From Polaromonas sp. (GTDB lineage: Bacteria > Pseudomonadota > Gammaproteobacteria > Burkholderiales > Burkholderiaceae_C), in contig JANYGP010000105.1 in assembly GCA_025362315.1 (NCBI GenBank), forward strand, positions 1-54,719: a DNA stretch of 54,719 bases, read 5' to 3'. A program made the position numbers and the translations under genes. Of this stretch, positions 11,261 to 18,877 are shown in pieces (position 1 is the first letter of the stretch; each line of letters starts with the position of its first letter). The notes beneath the pieces were generated by a model. The model saw nothing but the letters and a program-made list of their open reading frames with translations, was not told where the DNA came from and ran no database searches.

Positions 11261-12601
11261 ATGCGCCCCACCATCTTCAAGCAACTTTTGCGTGTCATCA
11301 CCTTAACCTTTCTTGGCGTCGGGTTCGCGAACGCACAACAAACCGGTATTGGGACAATTACTTTTCAGATCGGTGACACCCGGTTAGAGCGCGACGGCAC
11401 ATCCACATCGATTACCAAAGGTCAGACGTTAAAAGAAGGCGACCGCCTCATTACAGGCGCTGATGGTCACGTGCATGCCCGCATGTTCGATGATGGGTTT
11501 ATCAGTGTTCGGCCATCGTCGCGTCTGTCCATCAAGTCTTACGTCTATGCCCCGCAGGATCCCGCCGCCAACCGTGTTGGCTTGACGCTTGAATCTGGCG
11601 TGTCTCGCACCATTTCCGGCAAGGCAGGCGAGGCCGCGCGCGAAAACTATCGTTTCAATACCCCGGTAGCAGCCATCGGCTTGCGCGGCACTGACTATGT
11701 TGTACAGGCTTTGCCAGAGATCACCCGCGTGACGGTGTCTAAAGGTGCCATCACCATGAGCGCATTTGGGCCTGGCTGTCTCGCCAACAGCCTGTCGCCG
11801 TGCACCGGTCCACTCGTGCGTGAACTGTCTGCCGCCATCCCCCACGCCTACATGGAGGTCCGCACGCAGGGTGGCCTCCCGGTCATCGTTTCTCCGGGTA
11901 GTGGTCGGGATGCGCCAAATCGAACAGTGCCACCCCGCCCTGAAGAACTCCGTGTGTTTGTAGAGCGCCCCCTGACCACTGCGCTCGCCAGCGAATTGCT
12001 CGGCAACATTCCCACACCACCTGAGGTCACCCCTCCCGTCGTGGCCCCACCGATAGTGGTCAAAGCCATCGTGACCCCAGCGATAGTAGCCAAACCCATC
12101 GTTCCCGAAATAGTGTGGGGACGTTGGAGCAGCGTTGCGTTAAACAACGTACCTACCATTGCAAGTTTCGCCTACAGCGATTTTGAAATTACCTTCAGCA
12201 ATCCTTTTTTCGGGCTGCTGCGTCCCAGCAATTCGTCCAGGTTCCCTGATTCGGGCGTGATTGGCATGAATCTGCTGCAAGGCGATGTTTATTTGCAAAC
12301 TACAAAGCCCAGCCTGGAAAAAACCCTCACGCAAGGGCAGGTTGCCAGCGGCCTGTTGCAGCTTGACTTTAACAAGCGCCAGTTCTCAACCCAGCTCAAC
12401 ACGGTCGCTAACGGTACCCCTTATGAATTGAACTCTCTAGGCACCATCTACTCGCAGGGTATGTTTGTGGGAGATGTAGCGCGGTCCAACATGAATGTCT
12501 CCGGCGCGATGAGTAACAACGCCAACGAGGCCGGTTACTTGTTTGATGCTTCAGTGGCACCCAATCAAAAGCTGGTCGGTGTTACCCGCTGGGGTCGCTG
12601 A
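11261..12601 (+). CDS. Secreted FecR-domain protein
   Basis: 446 residues from ATG 11261. This start gives a clean signal peptide (MRPTIFKQLLRVITLTFLG, cleavage near GFANA-QQ); the frame is open further upstream but those residues do not look like protein. Residues about 30-170 form the FecR domain (DGFISVRPSSRLSIKSYVY, then RFNTPVAAIGLRGTDYVV). A Pro/Val-rich linker follows (PPVVAPPIVV region, about 245-290) and then a beta-rich C-terminal domain. In Comamonadaceae such stand-alone periplasmic FecR proteins sit before a TPR/outer-membrane barrel gene, as here, where the next gene begins at the stop codon. The role is unknown. It is not the anti-sigma FecR of siderophore uptake, since it has no sigma-factor partner and no membrane segment apart from the signal. 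Confidence 0.75.
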   Translation: MRPTIFKQLLRVITLTFLGVGFANAQQTGIGTITFQIGDTRLERDGTSTSITKGQTLKEGDRLITGADGHVHARMFDDGFISVRPSSRLSIKSYVYAPQDPAANRVGLTLESGVSRTISGKAGEAARENYRFNTPVAAIGLRGTDYVVQALPEITRVTVSKGAITMSAFGPGCLANSLSPCTGPLVRELSAAIPHAYMEVRTQGGLPVIVSPGSGRDAPNRTVPPRPEELRVFVERPLTTALASELLGNIPTPPEVTPPVVAPPIVVKAIVTPAIVAKPIVPEIVWGRWSSVALNNVPTIASFAYSDFEITFSNPFFGLLRPSNSSRFPDSGVIGMNLLQGDVYLQTTKPSLEKTLTQGQVASGLLQLDFNKRQFSTQLNTVANGTPYELNSLGTIYSQGMFVGDVARSNMNVSGAMSNNANEAGYLFDASVAPNQKLVGVTRWGR

Positions 12602-13914
12602 TTCGCCCACATGCCCTGTGGCGTCTGGTTGGTGTTTGGCTGCTGTCCGCTTTAAGTGCGGCTGCCGCGCAAGACACGAGCGCGCTTGGCCAGCAAATCA
12701 ACGCCAGCAACGACCCTGAAAAACTTTACCAGCTGGGTTTAACCGCGCTGTCGGTGAACCAGCCTGCGTTAGCCCGTATGGCGTTTGAACGGGTGGTTGG
12801 TTTAAATCCAAGATTTGCTGGCGCGTGGCTGGACCTGGCGTTAGCCACCGAGCGCGCTGGCGACGCCGCTGCCGCTGTTGAGCATCTTGAATACATTCGC
12901 AGTCAATTCACGCTTTCTCCGGCGCTGGCCGCCCAAGTGGTCTTGTGGATTGATCTTTGGCAAACTTCCCCGCAGGCAACGCAGCACGCGGCGTCAGCAA
13001 GTCATGGCTGGCAGGGTGAAATTACGTTCAGTCAGGGCCGTGACAGCAACGCCAACGCCGGACCGCTCCGTCAGCAAATTCCGCTTAGTTTTTCCACAGG
13101 CAGCACTTTGTTTGATGTTGACAAAGCCTTTCAGCCACGTGCCGCCAGCTTTAACCAATTAAGTATCAGCCTCAAGGGGCCAGTACAGTCATGGGGTGAA
13201 GGCAGGCTCAGCCCGTTGTTGCTGCTGCGCAGCAAAGAACTGTCCAGTGACGGCGCCTTCAGTCCCCTTGACCTGCAGTTTGGGCTGCTCTACCAGCAAC
13301 CGGCAGGCACCGGCACGCGAGACGACACTTGGCAAGCCAGCTTATTTGCGCAACATTACCGGCTGGGTGGGCAAACATTGTTTAACAGCTTGCGCGTGGG
13401 TCTGCAGCGCAACACCCCGTGGCGAAACTGCCTGGCCAGCGCAGGCAGCGAGATCGAGGCGCGGCACCAACAGCGCTCACCTATGCTGAGCGGCACGCTT
13501 TACAGCGTCAGCGCTGGCTTTTCCTGCCCGTGGCCGAGCGGTAGGGACAAAGCCGCCATCAGCGGCAACATCAAAGCTGGTTTCGAGCAAGCCAGCTTTG
13601 AACGTCCCGGCGGCAATACCCGCAGCACTGAACTCAATGTGCGGTATGACTTGCCCCTCAGCGCCATGCAAAGCCTGCAAGCTAGCTGGCAAATAGCCAA
13701 CACCGCTGACCAGACCGGCTACAGCCCTTTGCTTGAATTTGACGCCGCGCGCCGTATCCGGCGTCAGACTGTGAGCTTTGGGCTCAGGCAAAGCCTCAGC
13801 CGCGCCTGGGAAGCCCGCTTGAATGTTGAGTATTTTCAGCAGCGTTCTAATTTGCCCCTGTTTGAGCAACGGGGCACTGTCTGGATGCTGGGCCTGGGTT
13901 GGCGGTTCGAGTAA
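12598..13914 (+). CDS. TPR plus outer-membrane beta-barrel protein, non-standard start
   Basis: The reading frame is open through a good signal peptide (RPHALWRLVGVWLLSALSAA, cleavage near AAAAQ) that begins right at the stop of the FecR gene, but no ATG, GTG or TTG precedes it. The candidates are CTG 12598 (overlapping the TGA) or ATT 12601. The first canonical codon, GTG 12754, would remove the signal and half a helix. Residues about 35-120 are TPR-like helices (YQLGLTALSVNQPALARMAF). The rest is a beta barrel with alternating aromatic strands, ending in GLGWRFE with the terminal aromatic residue that outer-membrane assembly recognises. It resembles surface-lipoprotein-assembly-modifier (DUF560-like) barrels. 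Function unknown. Confidence 0.7.
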   Translation: MIRPHALWRLVGVWLLSALSAAAAQDTSALGQQINASNDPEKLYQLGLTALSVNQPALARMAFERVVGLNPRFAGAWLDLALATERAGDAAAAVEHLEYIRSQFTLSPALAAQVVLWIDLWQTSPQATQHAASASHGWQGEITFSQGRDSNANAGPLRQQIPLSFSTGSTLFDVDKAFQPRAASFNQLSISLKGPVQSWGEGRLSPLLLLRSKELSSDGAFSPLDLQFGLLYQQPAGTGTRDDTWQASLFAQHYRLGGQTLFNSLRVGLQRNTPWRNCLASAGSEIEARHQQRSPMLSGTLYSVSAGFSCPWPSGRDKAAISGNIKAGFEQASFERPGGNTRSTELNVRYDLPLSAMQSLQASWQIANTADQTGYSPLLEFDAARRIRRQTVSFGLRQSLSRAWEARLNVEYFQQRSNLPLFEQRGTVWMLGLGWRFE

Positions 13915-13961
13915 GAGCAGCTATACTCAAATGTTGGTAGCAAGCAACATATTACTCAAAA

Positions 13962-14004
13962 TGTGATGTTCATCACACATTTAGGTTAATCATTTGTGCA
14001 TACT
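13962..14004 (+). promoter_or_regulatory. Class II CRP-type promoter of the S-layer-like gene
   Basis: TGTGATGTTCATCACA at 13962-13977 is a perfect TGTGA-N6-TCACA operator. Its centre (13969/13970) placed at -41.5 predicts transcription from about 14011, and the hexamer then expected at -12 to -7 is CATACT (13999-14004), a 4/6 match to TATAAT. There is no -35 box, as usual for class II sites. The predicted leader is about 61 nt and ends in a strong ribosome site (AGGAGAA, 14061-14067). Confidence 0.65.
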
Positions 14005-14071
14005 CGCCATCACGGCCAAAACGCCGGTTTTCGAAAACTGTTTTTTTTAATGCCTTTTTAGGAGAAATCTA

Positions 14072-17000
14072 ATGGCTATTTCTGTAACCGCACAAAATCG
14101 TGCGGATGTTTCTGATTTGTATGTGGCCTTGTTTGGTCGCGCACCTGATGGCGAAGGCCTGGGTTATTGGAGCAACCAGTTGTCCGGCGGTCAGTCGCTG
14201 ACCCAAGTCGCCAATGCGATGTTCAACACAACGCCAGCGCGGGCTTTTTACCCCACGTTCCAGACCAACGCAGACATCATCAACAGCTTTTACAGCAACG
14301 TCTTGGGTCGCACAGCCGACACCGAAGGCGGCGCTTACTGGACTGGTCAGCTGAACCAGCCAACAGCCACTCCAGGCTCTGTCATCGTCCAGATGATTGC
14401 CGCCATCAAGAATTTCGCGCCGTCAGGCAGGCCAGCTGATGCCGCCTCTGATGCCTTGGGCACGGCCTCGAAAACTTTGTTCTTGAACAAAGGAACCTTG
14501 GCTTTGGCATATGGCCTGAGCAATGGCACCGCTGAAGGCGCAACCAATGCACTGACCGGTGCCGCCAACAGCATTAACCTCACAGTGGGTGCAGACGTGC
14601 TCAACGGCACTGCTGGCAAAGACATTTTTACGGCAAACGTGTTGCAAAATGCGATGGGCGCACAGGTCAATAGTTTTGGTTCTGGCGACAAACTCAATGG
14701 CGGCGCCGGTATCGATAGTTTGATGGCCAAAGTAACGGCTGGCGCGTACATCAATGGTCAAGGTAACTCCACTTTCCGAGACACAATGCCCATTGAGGCC
14801 ATCACCAAATCCGTTGAAATCGTGAAGTTTCAAGCCAGCGAAGCAGGCATTTATGGTCCTGCAACCAACACGAATGTCTATGTCAACGCCAAAGACATGG
14901 AAGACGTGACACAGATGTGGTCAAGCCGCTCTGATGCTGACTTGGTTATTCAAAACTTCACCACCAAAGGTTTGAGCTCGTTGCCGCAGCAGACCCTGGG
15001 CATGGAATACACAGGCAATGCAGACAGCCGTTGGGGTGCGTCTGATTACACCGTCTATTACGACCAAGACTACCTGACCGCTGGCACCACACGCACTGAC
15101 GCGATTGAAATTCGTATCGTTAACAACCTTGAGTTGAAAGTCAACAACAAGGGTTTGGTGGCTTTCGAGAAGGTTAGCTTTGCTGTCGCTGGCGTGCTTG
15201 TGACTGTCAACATCACACCTGACATCAAAAACCTGACTGGTAATGCCGCCTACAACGCTTTGGTTGTTGCCATTCAGCAACAACTCGTAGCGCAGAACAT
15301 CACCGGTGTGACCATTTCTACCTTGCCAGTTCGTACTGCCGTTTTCACCGATGATTTGATCGAGAACGGGATCACCTACCCAAGAGGCACTGAATCTGGC
15401 ACCTACACACCTATTTTGGTGACCAGCACCGGTGGCGCGTTGACCCGTGGTCAGGCAAACGTTGACAACACCACGTTGAACTTCAACGGATTGAACACCC
15501 AGCTGTTTGCTACCAATTCCACCGACGATTTGGTCACAGTCAATGTTGCACTTGAAAAAGTTGGCGTGGCTGGTGATGGTGGCGCGTTCACCGCAGGTAG
15601 CATGAACAAAAACTCAACCAACACCTGGAACGCCAAGACCACTGTTGTTGACGGCACCAAGTCTGGTATTGAGCAGTTCAATGTCTCGGTGGGTGGCAAC
15701 AACACCAAGTCCAGCTCATTGGCAACTATGCAATCTACCAACAACAACTTGAAAGTTGTTAACGTGTCTTCTGCTGACACCACGTTGCTTGGCGGAACCT
15801 TTGCTAACTTGACCATCGGCAACTCAAACACGCCAGGTTATCGCACAGATGTCCAGTTCCAGGACAAGTCATACCAGGTTGATCGCCCCGACGTGAACAA
15901 CCAGTTTGCTCTCAAAGACGTGAAAACCTTTAACGCTGCTGGCCTGAAAGGCGACTTGAAGTTGACCGCTGCGCTGACGCAAGAAGTCACTGCCAAGTAC
16001 TTGAACGTTGTTGACAATGGTCCCAATCCTACGACCGACAATGTTGTATTTACCTACACCTCTGGTTCTGGCAATGACTACGTCAACCTGTACCTCGACC
16101 CAGCCAACTTTCCCCAGCCAGGCACAGTGACCCGCGAAGACATGAGCTTGATCATTTCCACCGGTCTGGGCAATGACGAAGTGGTAGTGGGCACGGGCAC
16201 TCTCAGTGGTGAGGGTGGCAGCATAACAGTCAATCCAAACTGGTATGAAAACCAGCACATCAACGCGAACCTGAAAATGGTAGGCGGTGCGGCAACGGGT
16301 CAACTGTTGATCAACACCGGCGTGGGCAATGACATCGTCCGCACATTGGGCTTCGGCGACTATGCTATCAACGCCGGCGATGGCCTGGACACCGTGTACC
16401 TTGACAACACAGGCGGCCGTGCTGTCTGGACCATCAATGATGTCAACACCAGCCCTTTGAGTAACCTGTTGTCGCAGCCTGCGGCTGTCACTGCACCAAA
16501 AATCGCCAATTTGTTCCTGAACGTGGCGTTCAAGGGTTTTGACTCAAAAGTGCCGGTTGGTGGGAGCAGTGGCTCCGCAACGGGTGTCAGCGTGAATGAC
16601 CTGACGATTAACCAAGCCATCAAGGCTGCTATCAATCTTGATCCAGTGTTGAACAAGTTGTTGATTGCTGAAGACGGCCCTGGCCGTACTTTGGTCATCA
16701 CATCGTTGATCGACGGCGTCCAGCAAGATGCCAATTTGTTCAGTGACGTGGTGATGTCCTTGTCGACTGAGCTGTTGACACCGTCGCAATCGGCAGCCTT
16801 CGCGTTGTCTCCAGCACAGGCAACAGCCTTGGGCTTTGGTGTTGCGACAACTGGCGGCTTTGGTGCCACCTTGGCTGGTCGTTTTGACGCCAACCTTGAG
16901 CTTACTGGCTCACAATCCGCTGCTACTGCTGACAACCTGGTTGTTGGTGGTTTGGGCAATGATGTGCTGGTATTGGGCACGGGTGCAAAAAGCAACGACA

Positions 17001-18061
17001 CTGTTGGCTACTCGGGTTTCGGCAACGGGACTGACAGCATTGTGAACTTTGACACCACGTTCCTCCCGGCTGGTGCTATTACGTACAACGGCGGCACCAA
17101 AGAATCTGTTAACTTGACGTTCGCTGTTTCTGATGGTAGCCCGACTTCAGAAACCATCGTTTTTGACGGTGTTACGGTAGTTCTTGCTGCACCTTCCCTG
17201 ACAGGTATCATTCCGGCAGCCGATGTTGCTAACCAGTTTACGGATCAATACAATCTGGCTGCAGCATCGAACGGTTGGTCAGCTGTTTACACCGGCGGAG
17301 GAAATGTGACGTTGACACGTGACATTCCTGGCAATGTGACCGACTTGACCCCTGCGGACTTTACTGGCACCTACTTTGGAACCGCCAACGGCAACGGTTC
17401 GGTGACTACAGTAGTAACGCAGGGCACTGATGTTGCTGTTCCTGCAACTAACTCGACGTATACGGTGACTTACACCACCGCAACGACGGCTGTGGCAACA
17501 CCAACACTGACAAGTGTTACTGGCGAGAATGTTGGTGACGGCGCGTTTACCTTAATTGGCAAGGCGCAAGCCTTCCCTCCAGCTGGTTATACTGCCGGAC
17601 CTGTGGTAGCTGCAGTTGATGGAAGTTCCTACAGTGTGAAGTTCACAGCCTCAGCAACTGGTGCAGTTGTCCTGCCGACTGACGCGTCGTATGGCGTTGA
17701 TGGTGCATCAACATCAGACGGTGTCAATGGCACCTATGTAGGTACGCTTGGTACGGTGGCGACGACAACGACGCCAGTGGGCACACCTAGTACGCTAGCA
17801 GGTCCTGGCCCAGGTGTGGACGCTCTGGACTTCACCAGCTATGCTGTGAAAGCCGTGTTTGTGGGTGCTGGTTTGGTCAAAGGTGTCGTTCCAGTGTTGG
17901 GTGAGACTTACATCCTGATGACCCAGTCAACAACCAATCCTGGCGAATACAAGATGGAACAGTACACAGAAGCTGGCGCGGTTGACACGTTGGTTGGTGT
18001 TGTTGGTATTGCTGACTTCGGTGCAACGCAAGCCTTTATTCCAGCCAACTTCGTCATCTAA
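14072..18061 (+). CDS. Large DUF4214/RTX-like surface protein, probable S-layer or adhesin
   Basis: 1329 residues, behind the ribosome site AGGAGAA. The N terminus holds two DUF4214 units (about 10-115): LYVALFGRAPDGEGLGYWSN and FYSNVLGRTADTEGGAYWTG. There is no Sec signal peptide. RTX/hemolysin-like turns follow (ADVLNGTAGKDIFTA near 170, SGDKLNGGAGIDSL near 210, GLGNDEVVVGTG near 695, NLVVGGLGNDVLVLGTGA near 960). The rest is Thr/Asn/Gly-rich and almost lacks Cys, as in secreted lattice proteins. Type I secretion through a C-terminal signal is likely, but no transporter is in the window. A strong promoter, strong ribosome site and strong terminator surround it, which fits an abundant S-layer protein. 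The last 300 residues are repetitive beta-type modules. Confidence 0.8.
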   Translation: MAISVTAQNRADVSDLYVALFGRAPDGEGLGYWSNQLSGGQSLTQVANAMFNTTPARAFYPTFQTNADIINSFYSNVLGRTADTEGGAYWTGQLNQPTATPGSVIVQMIAAIKNFAPSGRPADAASDALGTASKTLFLNKGTLALAYGLSNGTAEGATNALTGAANSINLTVGADVLNGTAGKDIFTANVLQNAMGAQVNSFGSGDKLNGGAGIDSLMAKVTAGAYINGQGNSTFRDTMPIEAITKSVEIVKFQASEAGIYGPATNTNVYVNAKDMEDVTQMWSSRSDADLVIQNFTTKGLSSLPQQTLGMEYTGNADSRWGASDYTVYYDQDYLTAGTTRTDAIEIRIVNNLELKVNNKGLVAFEKVSFAVAGVLVTVNITPDIKNLTGNAAYNALVVAIQQQLVAQNITGVTISTLPVRTAVFTDDLIENGITYPRGTESGTYTPILVTSTGGALTRGQANVDNTTLNFNGLNTQLFATNSTDDLVTVNVALEKVGVAGDGGAFTAGSMNKNSTNTWNAKTTVVDGTKSGIEQFNVSVGGNNTKSSSLATMQSTNNNLKVVNVSSADTTLLGGTFANLTIGNSNTPGYRTDVQFQDKSYQVDRPDVNNQFALKDVKTFNAAGLKGDLKLTAALTQEVTAKYLNVVDNGPNPTTDNVVFTYTSGSGNDYVNLYLDPANFPQPGTVTREDMSLIISTGLGNDEVVVGTGTLSGEGGSITVNPNWYENQHINANLKMVGGAATGQLLINTGVGNDIVRTLGFGDYAINAGDGLDTVYLDNTGGRAVWTINDVNTSPLSNLLSQPAAVTAPKIANLFLNVAFKGFDSKVPVGGSSGSATGVSVNDLTINQAIKAAINLDPVLNKLLIAEDGPGRTLVITSLIDGVQQDANLFSDVVMSLSTELLTPSQSAAFALSPAQATALGFGVATTGGFGATLAGRFDANLELTGSQSAATADNLVVGGLGNDVLVLGTGAKSNDTVGYSGFGNGTDSIVNFDTTFLPAGAITYNGGTKESVNLTFAVSDGSPTSETIVFDGVTVVLAAPSLTGIIPAADVANQFTDQYNLAAASNGWSAVYTGGGNVTLTRDIPGNVTDLTPADFTGTYFGTANGNGSVTTVVTQGTDVAVPATNSTYTVTYTTATTAVATPTLTSVTGENVGDGAFTLIGKAQAFPPAGYTAGPVVAAVDGSSYSVKFTASATGAVVLPTDASYGVDGASTSDGVNGTYVGTLGTVATTTTPVGTPSTLAGPGPGVDALDFTSYAVKAVFVGAGLVKGVVPVLGETYILMTQSTTNPGEYKMEQYTEAGAVDTLVGVVGIADFGATQAFIPANFVI

Positions 18062-18132
18062 AGCAACACTGGCTAATCTGCACCTGAGGGCGCAGGCTGG
18101 TCAGATGGCTTGATCAACAGAAGTTGATAACC

Positions 18133-18169
18133 AAAAGCCTCACGCTCCAAAAGAGTGTGGGGCTTTTTT
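18133..18169 (+). terminator. Rho-independent terminator of the S-layer-like gene
   Basis: A 15-bp stem (AAAAGCCTCACGCTC pairing with GAGTGTGGGGCTTTT, two wobble pairs) with a short loop ends in a T run. It lies 72 bp after the stop codon. Confidence 0.85.
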
Positions 18170-18239
18170 ACGCCTTGAGACAGGCTTCCAGCTGTGACAC
18201 ATGTCAAAACGTCAATATTGGACTCGACATTGATGGACT

Positions 18240-18290
18240 AAAATGCTATATAAACAGTAGCTGTTTGTGCCCGGTTTACATCGCCTGGAA
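18240..18290. repeat. Dispersed Comamonadaceae-type intergenic repeat, copy 1 (diverged)
   Basis: TGCTATATAAACAGTAGCTG, then TTGTGCCCGGTTTACAT and GCCTGGAA. It is a diverged member of the family whose best copy is at 39733-39785. Confidence 0.6.
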
Positions 18291-18611
18291 CCTGATTTGA
18301 TGCCTGATTTAATGCACTACTTGATGCGCTGTTTCATACTGGTGGTCAGCCAACTGCAATGCAAGCTGATTGACCCGTGCGTACGGTTTGCGCCACATTG
18401 ACCGTGTACGCAATAGCCGATAAACTCGCGTTTTGTTTCAGTTCGCCAGCGATGTAGGTTCACTTTTTGACAATCATGCCTATGACGTTTACGGTGTACA
18501 ACCCAGCCAATTATTGGTCAGCGCAGGTGGTTCATCCCATCTTGGCACCCAGCTCTGGGATCGTTGTGGTGCCGAACTCAAGCACGCTAAAGCACGGCTC
18601 TGGTTCTGGCT

Positions 18612-18673
18612 TTGGCCTTGGCCTTGGCCTTGTCGCTGGTGGCTGTCAATGGGTTTGATCTTCAGGTGGTGTG
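18612..18673 (+). pseudogene. 3' tail remnant of a DUF4214 protease paralogue
   Basis: The frame encodes ALALSLVAVNGFDLQVV followed by TGA, nearly identical to the end of the intact M10 protease gene (ALVGVNGFDLQLV, stop at 21361). The match continues past the stop (GTGACAAGCT) and, after the decamer repeat, into the same dispersed element that follows the protease. An older tandem copy of that gene was probably deleted, leaving its end. Confidence 0.65.
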
Positions 18674-18696
18674 ACAAGCTAGAAAAGATGGATGTC

Positions 18697-18734
18697 TTAA
18701 AGACGTTTAAGGACGTTTAAAGACGTTTGAAGCG
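18697..18734. repeat. Decamer tandem repeat
   Basis: About four units of the form TTTAAAGACG / TTTAAGGACG. Confidence 0.7.
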
Positions 18735-18767
18735 ATTGATGAGCTTCAATGAATAATGAATGAGTCA

Positions 18768-18820
18768 TAAATTGATAGCTGCTTGCGCCCGTCTTATGTG
18801 GCTTGGAGGCCAATATGACC
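18768..18820. repeat. Dispersed Comamonadaceae-type intergenic repeat, copy 2
   Basis: TTGATAGCTGCTTGCGCCCG, then TCTTATGTGGCTTGGAGGCC. Same family as the copies at 21372, 23355, 39733 and 43029. Confidence 0.7.
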
Positions 18821-18877
18821 GGTAGGGCGGATGCCATAGACGCTAGCGTAACAGCAGTGATTAAAAAGGTTTAACCC

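Larger units (their letters stand above)
18433..18877. other. Intergenic stretch with remnants and short tandem repeats
   Basis: No intact gene is seen between the terminator at 18169 and the protease start at 18878. The stretch holds a TTGGCC run (about 18612-18632), the 3' tail of a lost DUF4214 paralogue (18612-18673) and a decamer repeat (18697-18734, units like TTTAAAGACG). A dispersed repeat copy completes it. A 95-codon open frame at 18433-18720 has no homology I recognise and is probably chance. Confidence 0.5.

Noticed and set aside
16360..17001. 213-codon minus-strand frame opposite the S-layer-like gene
   Set aside because: Shadow frame; the plus strand is a continuous 1329-codon gene with ribosome site and terminator.
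18193..18208. Second CRP site TGTGA-N6-TCAAA
   Set aside because: The right half has one mismatch and the site lies almost 700 bp from the next start codon.
18433..18720. 95-codon open frame as a gene
   Set aside because: It runs through the TTGGCC repeat, a gene-tail remnant in another frame and the decamer repeat; no ribosome site.
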